A stretch of DNA of 54,096 nucleotides from Deltaproteobacteria bacterium (GTDB lineage Bacteria; Desulfobacterota; BSN033; UBA1163), in NCBI GenBank assembly GCA_020059605.1, contig JAGVBT010000025.1:1-54096 (forward strand), given 5' to 3'. The position numbers and the translations under genes were made by a program. Each line of letters opens with the position of its first letter. Position 1 is the first letter of the stretch. Below the pieces are notes generated by a model. That model was given only the letters and a program-made list of their open reading frames with translations. It was not told the DNA's origin and did not search any database. Below are positions 31,257-39,303 of this stretch, one piece after another.

Positions 31257-32273
31257 ATGAGACTACTGGTGACCGGTGGTTGTGGATTTATCGGAAGCAA
31301 TTTCATTCGGTTTTTTTTAGACAACTACCCGGAGGCCTCCGTGATCAACGTTGATAAACTGACCTATGCAGGAAACCTTGAGAATCTTTCCGGCCTCTCC
31401 CAGAGCCCCCGTTACCATTTCATCCGGGGTGATATAGCGGACGCGTCCCGGATGGAGGAAGTGATCCGGGAAGGAGTGGATGCCATTGTCAACTTTGCGG
31501 CCGAATCCCATGTGGACCGTTCGATCGAAGATCCCAGCGCTTTCATGAAGACGAACATCTTCGGGACGTTTGTCCTTTTAGAAGCGGTAAGAAAGAACTT
31601 TCCTGTGCGAAAGATTCGTTTCCTCCATATCTCGACCGACGAGGTCTACGGTTCCCTGGGAGAAACGGGGGCTTTTACCGAGGAGACGTCACTCGCTCCC
31701 AACAGTCCCTATTCAGCGAGCAAAGGGGCTGCGGATATGATGGTCCGGTCCTATTACCCTACCTATGGCCTTTCCGTCCTGATCACGCGATGCTCCAATA
31801 ATTATGGCCCCTACCAATTTCCGGAAAAGCTGATCCCCCTGATGGTTTCCAATGCCATGGAGGATCAGGAGCTTCCCATTTACGGGGACGGGATGAATAT
31901 CCGGGATTGGATCTATGTGGAGGATCACTGCCGGGCCCTGGATCGGGTCCTGCGACAGGGCAGGGACGGAGAGGTATACAACGTAGGAGGGGGAAGCGAG
32001 CGGACCAATCTCTATGTGGCCAAGAGCATCCTGGACCGGCTGGGGAAGCCTCACTCGCTGATTCGGTACGTTGCGGATCGCCCCGGTCATGACCGGCGAT
32101 ATGCGATCGACTTCTCCAAGATCGAAAGGGAGTTGGGGTGGAAGCCGACGGTCTCTTTTGAGGAAGGAATCGACCGGACGATCGAATGGTATCAGATCCA
32201 CCGGGAATGGTGGAAGAAGGTCAAGACAGGCGAGTATCTCGAATATTACAAGCGAATGTATCAGGACCGGTAA
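31257..32273 (+). CDS. rfbB: dTDP-glucose 4,6-dehydratase
   Basis: A 338-residue short-chain dehydrogenase-type enzyme: TGGCGFIGSNFIRFFL (NAD-binding), FAAESHVDRSI, STDEVYGSLG (catalytic region), YSASKGAAD with the Tyr-x3-Lys pair and RCSNNYGPYQFPEKLIP. All are classic RmlB signatures. It makes dTDP-4-keto-6-deoxyglucose. The stop is 20 bp before the next gene. Confidence 0.96.
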   Translation: MRLLVTGGCGFIGSNFIRFFLDNYPEASVINVDKLTYAGNLENLSGLSQSPRYHFIRGDIADASRMEEVIREGVDAIVNFAAESHVDRSIEDPSAFMKTNIFGTFVLLEAVRKNFPVRKIRFLHISTDEVYGSLGETGAFTEETSLAPNSPYSASKGAADMMVRSYYPTYGLSVLITRCSNNYGPYQFPEKLIPLMVSNAMEDQELPIYGDGMNIRDWIYVEDHCRALDRVLRQGRDGEVYNVGGGSERTNLYVAKSILDRLGKPHSLIRYVADRPGHDRRYAIDFSKIERELGWKPTVSFEEGIDRTIEWYQIHREWWKKVKTGEYLEYYKRMYQDR

Positions 32274-32292
32274 AACCACCGATGAGATTAAG

Positions 32293-33165
32293 ATGAACCG
32301 GATACTGGTGATCGGCGCCAAAGGAATGCTGGGAAGAGACCTGATGGATGAGCTCCGGCGCTCCTTTCCCGGGGATGAAGTCCTGGGATGGGACATCGAT
32401 GAGATCGACCTCCGAAAAGAACGGGAGACCGTCGGCGCGATCGAGAGGATTCGACCGGCCGTCGTGATCAATACGGCCGGATACACCGATGTGGATGGTT
32501 GTGAAACAAACGAAAAAGAGGCTTTTGCCGTCAATTCGGATGGGATGAAGCATATTGCCACGGGGGCCAGGCGATGCGGGGCAAGGGCAATTTACCTGAG
32601 CACCGACTATGTTTTCGATGGGAGAAAGAACGAACCCTATCTCGAAGAGGATCCTCCTCATCCCATCAACGCGTATGGCCGTTCGAAATGGAAAGGGGAA
32701 CAATACACCTTGGAATTAGCGGGGAACGGACTGGTCATCCGGACACAATGGCTCTACGGCCGATTCGGGAAGAATTTTGTAACCTCCGTTCTCCGCCAGG
32801 CGAAAGAGAAAAAAATCCTCACCATCGTGAACGACCAGATCGGTTCTCCCACCTACACGGTGGATCTCTCGATGGCTATGATTCAGTTGATTCAAAAAAA
32901 AGCGAGCGGCATTTTCCATGTCACGAACCGCGATCTTTGCTCCTGGTTTGATTTTGGACGGATGATCCTGAAACTTTCGGGCATGGAGGAAGTGGAAGTC
33001 CTTCCCATCTCGTCGGTGGAGTTGGACCGGAAGGCCGCCCGACCGTTGTATTCGGTCCTCAGCACACAGAGGTTTAAAGAGGAGACGGGGAATGAGCTGC
33101 AGTCCTGGTCTGAAGCGTTGGGGGACTTCTTATCCGTCCTTCGGCAGGGTTGGAAATCGTTTTGA
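32293..33165 (+). CDS. rfbD: dTDP-4-dehydrorhamnose reductase
   Basis: A 290-residue RmlD: VIGAKGMLGRDLMDEL, VINTAGYTDVDGCETN, YLSTDYVFDGRK, INAYGRSKWKGEQ (Tyr-x3-Lys) and RTQWLYGRFGKNFV. It completes dTDP-L-rhamnose synthesis. ATG 32293 is chosen; a longer open frame begins inside rmlB. The final genes are closely spaced, consistent with one transcript from rmlA to ugd. Confidence 0.95.
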   Translation: MNRILVIGAKGMLGRDLMDELRRSFPGDEVLGWDIDEIDLRKERETVGAIERIRPAVVINTAGYTDVDGCETNEKEAFAVNSDGMKHIATGARRCGARAIYLSTDYVFDGRKNEPYLEEDPPHPINAYGRSKWKGEQYTLELAGNGLVIRTQWLYGRFGKNFVTSVLRQAKEKKILTIVNDQIGSPTYTVDLSMAMIQLIQKKASGIFHVTNRDLCSWFDFGRMILKLSGMEEVEVLPISSVELDRKAARPLYSVLSTQRFKEETGNELQSWSEALGDFLSVLRQGWKSF

Positions 33166-33180
33166 TCGGGGGAAGGTGCG

Positions 33181-34479
33181 ATGAACATCTGCGTGATCGG
33201 AACAGGTTATGTGGGTCTGGTGACCGGGGCTTGCCTGGCCGAGTTCGGAATGAATCTGGTCTGTGTGGATAAGGATGTAGAGAAGATCGATCTCCTCACG
33301 CAAGGGAAGACCACGATCTATGAGCCCGGACTGGATCATGTGGTGGCGAAAGGAGCAACGGAAGGCAGGCTCCGTTTTTCCTCAAGCCTCGAGGAGGGAA
33401 TCAAATCGAGCCTGGTGATTTTCATCGCAGTGGGAACGCCTCCCAGAGAGGACGGTTCGGCCGATCTTCGGTTCGTTGAAGAAGTGGCCGGGGAGATCGG
33501 CCGATGGATGAATGGCTATAAGGTGGTGGTAATGAAATCCACTGTCCCTGTGGGTACGGCGCGTTGGCTGAAGGAATTGATTCAGAAACATCAGGCGAAG
33601 CCTATTGTCTTTGACATCGTTTCCAACCCGGAATTTCTGCGAGAGGGATCGGCCGTTGAAGACTTCATGCGGCCGGACCGGATCATCATCGGCGCCGAGA
33701 GCGAACAGGCCGTAGCCGTCATGAAGGATATTTACAGCGCCCTGTACCTCATCGAGACGCCTTTCATCCTCACCTCTCTGGAGTCGGCTGAGATGATCAA
33801 ATATGCGACGAACGCTTTCTTAGCCACCAAGGTGACCTTCATCAATGAGATTGCCAATCTCTGCGAAAAGCTGGGGGCGGATGTCCACCACGTAGCAAAG
33901 GCCATGGGATTGGACGGAAGGATCGGAAAAAAATTTCTTCACCCGGGACCGGGTTACGGAGGCTCGTGCTTTCCAAAAGATACCCGCGCCCTGGCGAGAA
34001 CCGCCCGCGAAAAGGGTTACCATTTCAGAGTCCTCGAGTCCGTGATCCAGGCCAATGAAGATCAGAAGCAAAGAATGGTGACCAAGATTGCCGAAATGGT
34101 TGGAGATCTCAGGGGCATGAAGATCGGCATCCTCGGGCTCTCTTTTAAGCCCAATACGAACGATCTCCGGGAGTCCTCTTCCATCGCTATCATCCGGGGG
34201 CTTCTCGAAAAGGGAGCAAAGGTGAAAGCCTTTGACCCGGTTGCCATGAACGAAGCCAAGGCCGTCCTTCCCGGGGTGGAGTACGGCGAGGATGCTTACG
34301 ACGCCGTCAGCGGAGCCGATGCCCTGGTTTTGGCGACCGAGTGGAATCAATTCCGGCGTCTCGACCTCTCCCGGATTAAAGCATTATTAAAGACTCCCAT
34401 CTTCATTGACCTGAGAAATGTTTACGATCCCAACCGCATGAAGCGGCTGGGCTTCCACTACTGCGGAGTAGGAAGGTAA
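33181..34479 (+). CDS. ugd: UDP-glucose 6-dehydrogenase
   Basis: A 432-residue UDP-glucose/GDP-mannose dehydrogenase: VIGTGYVGLVTGACLAEFG, FIAVGTPPREDGSADL, MKSTVPVGTA, the segment GPGYGGSCFPKDTRAL with the catalytic Cys, and LGLSFKPNTNDLRESSS. It oxidises UDP-glucose to UDP-glucuronate, a precursor for surface polysaccharides or lipid A decoration. GGGGGAAGG precedes the ATG. Confidence 0.96.
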   Translation: MNICVIGTGYVGLVTGACLAEFGMNLVCVDKDVEKIDLLTQGKTTIYEPGLDHVVAKGATEGRLRFSSSLEEGIKSSLVIFIAVGTPPREDGSADLRFVEEVAGEIGRWMNGYKVVVMKSTVPVGTARWLKELIQKHQAKPIVFDIVSNPEFLREGSAVEDFMRPDRIIIGAESEQAVAVMKDIYSALYLIETPFILTSLESAEMIKYATNAFLATKVTFINEIANLCEKLGADVHHVAKAMGLDGRIGKKFLHPGPGYGGSCFPKDTRALARTAREKGYHFRVLESVIQANEDQKQRMVTKIAEMVGDLRGMKIGILGLSFKPNTNDLRESSSIAIIRGLLEKGAKVKAFDPVAMNEAKAVLPGVEYGEDAYDAVSGADALVLATEWNQFRRLDLSRIKALLKTPIFIDLRNVYDPNRMKRLGFHYCGVGR

Positions 34480-34612
34480 GCCACGTTAGAAGACTTCGTC
34501 CTTCTGACGGGAAAGCTTACACGGGGCTTTAAACGCCGGACCCGCTCAAGAGGGAATGCACTCATCCCCGCTGCAAGCCCTTCACCGCGGGGGTGCAGGA
34601 TTTGTAGCGCGG

Positions 34613-34631
34613 CTTTCTAACGGGGTAAAGG
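34613..34631 (+). repeat. dispersed 19-bp word before lpxH
   Basis: CTTTCTAACGGGGTAAAGG, matching 21527-21545 with three changes. Its AAAGG end falls at ribosome-binding distance from the TTG start of lpxH. Confidence 0.5.
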
Positions 34632-34638
34632 ATTTAGA

Positions 34639-35412
34639 TTGGCCCGGACCGAAAAGGACTGGATCTTCGTCGCCGACGCCCATTTTAGCAAAAGAGAACC
34701 GGAGACGATGGAGGCATTTCTCAGATTCCTCAATCGGGAGGAGGAGAGGATCAGCCATCTGGTCATCCTGGGCGACCTGTTCGAATTCCTCTTCGGGTTC
34801 AAAGAAGACCCGTCCGGCGGGAGACCCTTTCCTTTTCCGGAGTACCTTCCGGTCCTGAATGGGCTTCAAGGGGTATATCGCCGGGGGATCCGGATCAAAT
34901 ATTTTGAAGGAAATCACGACTTCTTTCTCCGCTCCTTCTTTGCGGAGAGATTCGGGATGGAAGTGGAGGTTTATCCCGAGGAGAGTGAAGAGAGACTGGG
35001 AGAAAAAAGGACTTATCTCTCTCACGGAGATTTGGCCAACCCGGCCCGATGGGGACACCGGATATTTCGGAGAACGCTCAGGAACCCATGGACTTATGCT
35101 CTGATGGAAAAGGTCGGCCCCGGATTCTCCGGTCGTGTTGCACGGTGGCTCAGCCGAAGGAGTTATGAAAAAAATCATGCCGTTCTTCCTTGCGGTCCGC
35201 CCCGGGAATTCCAAATCTTTGCCCGCAAGAAGTTTTTGGAGGGTTTTGACGTTGTAATCCTGGGCCATTCTCATTTTCCCGAAGAAATGGAGGAACGGAT
35301 GGACGGAAAGACCTGTCTCTACTTCAACGTGGGAGGCTGGATAACCCACCGGTCTTTTCTGAGGTTCACGCCTCCTGATGGTTTTCGATTGGAGCGTTTC
35401 GAGGTAAGATAA
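34639..35412 (+). CDS. lpxH: UDP-2,3-diacylglucosamine diphosphatase-like phosphoesterase
   Basis: A 257-residue calcineurin-like phosphoesterase with the metal-binding set VADAHF, LGDLFEF, GNHD, LSHGD and GHSHF in the correct order. LpxH-type hydrolases cleave UDP-diacylglucosamine in lipid A synthesis; the Asp-Ala-His start and the neighbouring lipid A genes support this. A TTG start is used, preceded by AAAGGA. The intergenic 160 bp upstream contain inverted pieces (GTTAGAAG...CTTTCTAAC). Confidence 0.87.
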   Translation: MARTEKDWIFVADAHFSKREPETMEAFLRFLNREEERISHLVILGDLFEFLFGFKEDPSGGRPFPFPEYLPVLNGLQGVYRRGIRIKYFEGNHDFFLRSFFAERFGMEVEVYPEESEERLGEKRTYLSHGDLANPARWGHRIFRRTLRNPWTYALMEKVGPGFSGRVARWLSRRSYEKNHAVLPCGPPREFQIFARKKFLEGFDVVILGHSHFPEEMEERMDGKTCLYFNVGGWITHRSFLRFTPPDGFRLERFEVR

Positions 35413-35431
35413 GAAGAAAGGATAGGTGAAT

Positions 35432-36013
35432 ATGGCACACAAGGCGGTGTTGCTCGATCGGGATGGGACCATCAATGAGGAGGTGGGATATTTGGATCAC
35501 CCCGACCGGTTTAAACTCCTTCCCCGGGTGGGAGAAGCTATCCGGTTATTGAACCGGAATGGAATCAAGGCGGTCGTCGTCACCAACCAGTCGGGGGTGG
35601 CCAGGGGTTATTTTCCGGAAACCATGGTCCTCAAGGTTCACCAGAAGATGGCAGACCTTTTGAAAGATGAGAGGGCCTATCTCGATGGAATCTATTACTG
35701 CCCGCATCACCCCGATGTGGGAGAGCCGCCTTATCGGCAGCGGTGCGGTTGCAGAAAGCCTGAAACAGGCTTGGTCGATCTCGCCATCAAAGAGTTGAAT
35801 ATCGACTGCTCCTTAAGTTATTCGGTCGGGGACCGGATGATCGATGTTGAATTCGGTCACCGGGTTAAGGCAAAATCAATCCTTGTTCTCACGGGGTATG
35901 GCCGGGAAGAGTGGGATCTCAAAAGGGACCGGTGGACAGTCACTCCGGATCATGTGGCTCAGGATCTTTTTGAGGCCGTTCAGTGGATTCTGAAACAAGA
36001 GGGCGTGGAATAA
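35432..36013 (+). CDS. gmhB: D-glycero-beta-D-manno-heptose-1,7-bisphosphate 7-phosphatase
   Basis: A 193-residue HAD phosphatase: LLDRDGTINEEVGYL (nucleophile Asp), VVTNQSGVARGYF, CPHHPD and CGCRKPE (zinc ligands) and SYSVGDRMIDVEFG. This is the GmhB pattern, needed for ADP-heptose for LPS core. A GTG six bases earlier (35426) is an alternative start. Lies between lpxH and a Trm112-like gene. Confidence 0.92.
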   Translation: MAHKAVLLDRDGTINEEVGYLDHPDRFKLLPRVGEAIRLLNRNGIKAVVVTNQSGVARGYFPETMVLKVHQKMADLLKDERAYLDGIYYCPHHPDVGEPPYRQRCGCRKPETGLVDLAIKELNIDCSLSYSVGDRMIDVEFGHRVKAKSILVLTGYGREEWDLKRDRWTVTPDHVAQDLFEAVQWILKQEGVE

Positions 36014-36046
36014 AAGCGAAAGGTCACTTTCTGAAGGAGGGTAAAG

Positions 36047-36229
36047 ATGGCGCTCAGCAAGGAACTGCTTGACATTTTAGCCTGCCCGAAGTGCAAGGGA
36101 GATATCTTCCTCAACCCGGCAGGGGATGGGTTGATCTGCAAAGCCTGTCGACTGGTCTATCCGATCAAGGAAGATATCCCGGTCATGCTGATTGATGAAG
36201 CCCTCCCCTATCCGGGAGAAGAAGGGTGA
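36047..36229 (+). CDS. Trm112/YcaR-family small zinc-ribbon protein
   Basis: A 60-residue protein: ELLDILACPKCKGDIFLNPA, then CKACRLVYPIKEDIPVMLID. The two CxxC pairs and the final YPIxxxIPxML are the Trm112-like signature. In many bacteria this small gene sits in lipid A operons, but its role there is unclear; eukaryotic Trm112 activates methyltransferases. GAAGGAGGG precedes the start. Confidence 0.92.
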   Translation: MALSKELLDILACPKCKGDIFLNPAGDGLICKACRLVYPIKEDIPVMLIDEALPYPGEEG

Positions 36230-36307
36230 TCGATTTCGGAATTCGGAATGCGGATTGCGGAGTTAGAAGATTAAAAATTTCTGGAATTTAAAAACTCAAA
36301 GTCCAAA
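36230..36307. repeat. intergenic word-repeat (GGAATTCGGAATGCGG family)
   Basis: TTTCGGAATTCGGAATGCGG and related words, then an AT-rich stretch. Same family as 22446 and 31000. The acyltransferase gene starts right after it. Confidence 0.55.
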
Positions 36308-37204
36308 ATGTTTGCTTATCTTACCTACCTGCTTCTGAGGGGTTTCAGTTTCTTTATCAACCTTATCCCGGAGGGACCGGCCCTCTGGATGGGGAGAAGG
36401 GTGGGGAACCTGATGTATCTCCTTGATCTGGAGCATCGAAGAGTGGCCATCGAAAACCTTCAGATTGCCTTCGGCCAGGAAAAATCAAAAAAGGAAAGGC
36501 GTGCGATTGCGAAGAAGAACTTCCAGAACCTGGGGATGATGGCTGTTGAATTCTTCCGGATTCCCCATATGGATATTGAAACCTACCAGAAAAAGGTGGA
36601 AACGGAAGGGGTCGATGAGGCATTGAAAGTGTTGGAGGAGAAGAAGGGCGCCCTTCTCCTCATTGGACATTTTGGAAACTGGGAATTGATGGCGATGATG
36701 TCTAAGGTCATCAATAAACCGATCCTGGTCATTGCCAAGCCCATCAAAAATAATCGATGGTTGGAACGATGGATCATACGGAGCAGGGAAAAGATCGGCC
36801 TCGAGATTATTCCGCCCGTGAATGCGACCCCGAAGGTTATCCAGGCGCTTTCTCAAAATAAAGTGGTCGGCATTATGTTTGATCAGAGGGGGAAACGAAG
36901 CAAGGGAATCTGGGCGAATTTTTTTGGCAGGAAGGTTCCTACCACCCCGGGCCTGGCCGTCATGGCCTTAAAAAGCGGCGCCCCGGTTTTGCCGGTTTTC
37001 ATGATTCGAAATGACTTCCGCAAACACCGTCTTATTGTCAAGAAACCGCTTGAATTGATCCGTGCCGGCGACTTTAATAAGGACATAGAAGCCAATACCC
37101 AGCTGTTTAATGATACGCTTGAATCGATCATCCGCGAGCATCCCGATCAGTGGCTCTGGATTCACCGGAGATGGGAAAGGCCGAAAAGCTCCCGCCGCAA
37201 GTAA
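36308..37204 (+). CDS. lpxL: lipid A biosynthesis (LpxL/HtrB-type) acyltransferase
   Basis: A 298-residue acyltransferase with one N-terminal membrane segment (LLLRGFSFFINLIP), the catalytic H-x4-E region LIGHFGNWELMAMM, VGIMFDQRGKRSKG and the closing HPDQWLWIHRRWERP, typical of LpxL/LpxM secondary acyltransferases. It adds acyl chains to lipid A. Which acyl chain is transferred is not predictable. No strong ribosome-binding site before the ATG. Confidence 0.88.
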   Translation: MFAYLTYLLLRGFSFFINLIPEGPALWMGRRVGNLMYLLDLEHRRVAIENLQIAFGQEKSKKERRAIAKKNFQNLGMMAVEFFRIPHMDIETYQKKVETEGVDEALKVLEEKKGALLLIGHFGNWELMAMMSKVINKPILVIAKPIKNNRWLERWIIRSREKIGLEIIPPVNATPKVIQALSQNKVVGIMFDQRGKRSKGIWANFFGRKVPTTPGLAVMALKSGAPVLPVFMIRNDFRKHRLIVKKPLELIRAGDFNKDIEANTQLFNDTLESIIREHPDQWLWIHRRWERPKSSRRK

Positions 37205-37355
37205 AAACATCTTTATTAGCAAGGTGAAGAGGTTAGGGTTAAGAAGCCGGCCTGCTGAAAGGTCAATGGGTTAGGTTTCATGATTTAAACCCTTACCTTA
37301 ACCCAAAAACGAAACCGGCATCCTGGCCTTAACCATTTAACCCATACGGGTCAAC
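37205..37355. repeat. inverted word-repeat between convergent genes
   Basis: Contains GGTTAGGGTTAAGAAGCCGGC and the inverted GGCCTTAACCATTTAACCC and CCTTACCTTAACCC words. It lies between the ends of lpxL (+) and the HNH gene (-) and may act as a bidirectional transcription stop, although no T-run follows. Confidence 0.45.
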
Positions 37356-37658
37356 TTACCAGCTGTGCTCTTCATCGTGGCAGTAAACGCAGAGGTTTTC
37401 CCAGTTTGACCCGTCCGGAGGGTTATTCAGGTGGTTTTTATCCTTATGATGGACGGTCAGGAGATGGCTCGTCTTTTGATCGAATTCCCTTCCGCAACGG
37501 GCACAGATGAAACCATGGATTTTAAGCGACCGTTCCCGGTAATCGCTTCTTCCGGGATGGGCCCGTTGCAATTCCCTGACGATATCTTCAACGGACTTAT
37601 TCGGATCCGCCTTTTTCGGTTGTCGATTTCGATGGATTCGATAAGATGTCTTTCTCAC
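37356..37658 (-). CDS. HNH endonuclease, YajD-like
   Basis: A 100-residue HNH nuclease: CARCGREF and CVYCHDEEH form the zinc site and HLLTVHHKDKNHLNNP with the later NLCVYCH is the HNH core. It matches the YajD type of stand-alone HNH proteins, of unknown physiological role. GTG at 37658 is preferred, with AGGAGG at good distance; the longer open frame has no family match. Confidence 0.88.
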   Translation of the reverse strand: MRKTSYRIHRNRQPKKADPNKSVEDIVRELQRAHPGRSDYRERSLKIHGFICARCGREFDQKTSHLLTVHHKDKNHLNNPPDGSNWENLCVYCHDEEHSW

Positions 37659-37701
37659 CGGATGACCTCCTGAACCGTTCCACAAGAATCCTATTCCCCC
37701 T

Positions 37702-38037
37702 TCAGGGAGCGATGAAGACCTGATTTCCGAATCGTTCGGTGAGAGCTGCGGCAAGATGTTGAGCTCCTTCCTCATCCGGGAATTCCACCATCAGCTCTCC
37801 CTCATCCCCGACAACCAACCGACCATGCTTTTTTACCACATCCGCCACTTCCGCCGGCTCTACGGTCCACCAGCCCCGTGTTCGAGAGAGGAGTTCCTCG
37901 CCCTTGAGCTTCTGGGGTGTCATCAGATCGATTCTGCGAAACCAGGCTTCCCATCCGACCTGGGCAGGCGCCCGGAGCACAGGGGAGACCGGGTCGTGGT
38001 AGATGCGGCAACGGCCAAAGAGACGGAGGCGGATCAT
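37702..38037 (-). CDS. conserved-looking protein of unknown function (111 aa)
   Basis: I do not recognise this protein. It starts MIRLRLFGRCRIYHDP, contains two Trp-rich turns (VGWEAWFRRIDL, RGWWTVEP) and an acidic middle (VVGDEGELMVEFPDEEG). It overlaps the upstream reverse-strand gene by four bases, so the pair is translationally coupled. No membrane segment. Confidence 0.6.
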   Translation of the reverse strand: MIRLRLFGRCRIYHDPVSPVLRAPAQVGWEAWFRRIDLMTPQKLKGEELLSRTRGWWTVEPAEVADVVKKHGRLVVGDEGELMVEFPDEEGAQHLAAALTERFGNQVFIAP

Positions 38038-38372
38038 CTCAGTTTCCCCCGGAAAAACCTGGCGATCCCATCATCCTCCGGCAATGCCCGATCCGACACC
38101 TCCATGCCGTTCCGTTTTAGGGCATGGGTCAAACAATGCTTGTAAAGAAGCGCCGCTTCCCTTTCATTGGAGACCACCTCTTTTTGTGCGGCAAGGGGCC
38201 AGATTTGCTCAAAAAGGTCACGTGCTTCATTGCGGGTGCGCCGGAGCCTCGAATCAAAAGGGGAAACGTTCCCATCCCTCAACAATTCTTTCTGGGATTT
38301 TTCCATGATGGAGAAGATTCGGCGCATCCTCTGGACGGTGGGGTCGTGACCCCATTCATCAGAAATTTTCAT
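38034..38372 (-). CDS. protein of unknown function (112 aa)
   Basis: A 112-residue, strongly charged, helical protein (DSRLRRTRNEARDLFEQIW, EREAALLYKHCLTHALKRNG) that I do not recognise. Its stop overlaps the start of the next gene by four bases. It lies between the DUF547 gene and the 111-aa gene on the reverse strand. Its strong helicity may suggest a protein-protein or nucleic-acid-binding role, but there is no motif evidence. Confidence 0.6.
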   Translation of the reverse strand: MKISDEWGHDPTVQRMRRIFSIMEKSQKELLRDGNVSPFDSRLRRTRNEARDLFEQIWPLAAQKEVVSNEREAALLYKHCLTHALKRNGMEVSDRALPEDDGIARFFRGKLR

Positions 38373-38382
38373 CCCATTTCTC

Positions 38383-39216
38383 TTACTCGTTCAGATTCCA
38401 GTCATAGGGTTGATACTTCATCCGGATCCGGTCGCTGTTGCCGGTTAAGAAATTCTTTTCTTCTCCCTCGTCGAGGAAACTGAGAATCGTATCGACGACC
38501 GCTCGATCACTTCCCCCGAAGTCTGCCTTATACCATTTGAAAATCATTGAAATCAAGACGGCATTCTCTTTCGGAAGGATCCTGACCCTTGGACTGTTGA
38601 TGAAGCTCTCCGCAGCCAGTTGGAGCTGGAAGTCGATCTGCCCGGGTTCATAAAATCCGATGGGTGGACAGGATCTTGCGCCGCAGACCAATGCGAAATG
38701 AATCCTCGGATCCATCGGCAGGACAGCGAATGCCAAACGGGGATCTTTTTTCGGGAAGGGGATCCAAAGACGGTAAGGGGGTCTCCGGTTCCCCCGAAGG
38801 ATGCCATGCTCCATATCATTTAAAGAAAATCGGTATCCCCCGATTTCATAGACGACCCGGTCAAAGAATTTCGAAACTTCTTTCACCGAATTCCTAACCT
38901 TCAGCTGAATGATCCCGTGGATCACGGCCGCATTATAGATGTTGATCCAGAAGGCGAGTCTTTGCTCGCGGTCTTTTAATGATTGGAGATCGAAGGATTG
39001 CAATCCTCTCGCGAGGTCTTTATACTTTTCGAACTGCTCAGAACTTCGGATTGCGTCATATCGCACCAGGCCCGTTTCCGGATCGATCAACCGGGCCTTC
39101 AGGTCAGCCATAGAAAGGGTTAAGGCAATATCGATGGGTTCATCCGGAGGGACTTTTAACAAGGGGCCGGTATTGAGAACGACGGGTGAGAATATCACTA
39201 CTTCTTCGCAGGGCAA
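38383..39216 (-). CDS. DUF547 protein
   Basis: A 277-residue DUF547 protein: REQRLAFWINIYNAAVIHGI (the signature helix with conserved Trp-Ile-Asn-x-Tyr-Asn), ALVCGARSCPPIGFYEPGQID with the conserved cysteines, and MIFKWYKADFGG. The family's function is unknown; the invariant His/Cys residues resemble a cysteine-peptidase-like site. The exact start is uncertain, and a shorter form is possible. It precedes the two unknown genes on the reverse strand. Confidence 0.85.
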   Translation of the reverse strand: MPCEEVVIFSPVVLNTGPLLKVPPDEPIDIALTLSMADLKARLIDPETGLVRYDAIRSSEQFEKYKDLARGLQSFDLQSLKDREQRLAFWINIYNAAVIHGIIQLKVRNSVKEVSKFFDRVVYEIGGYRFSLNDMEHGILRGNRRPPYRLWIPFPKKDPRLAFAVLPMDPRIHFALVCGARSCPPIGFYEPGQIDFQLQLAAESFINSPRVRILPKENAVLISMIFKWYKADFGGSDRAVVDTILSFLDEGEEKNFLTGNSDRIRMKYQPYDWNLNE

Positions 39217-39303
39217 CCTGCCTGAGACCTCTCCTGGTAGTTGCGTTTAAGGGCGAAGACCTTCCTTCATTCCATCCCGGGAGGCCTTCGCCCTCCCTCA
39301 TGT

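Noticed and set aside
31713..32561. Reverse-strand frame of 282 codons opposite rmlB and rmlD
   Set aside because: Antisense of two confidently identified genes.
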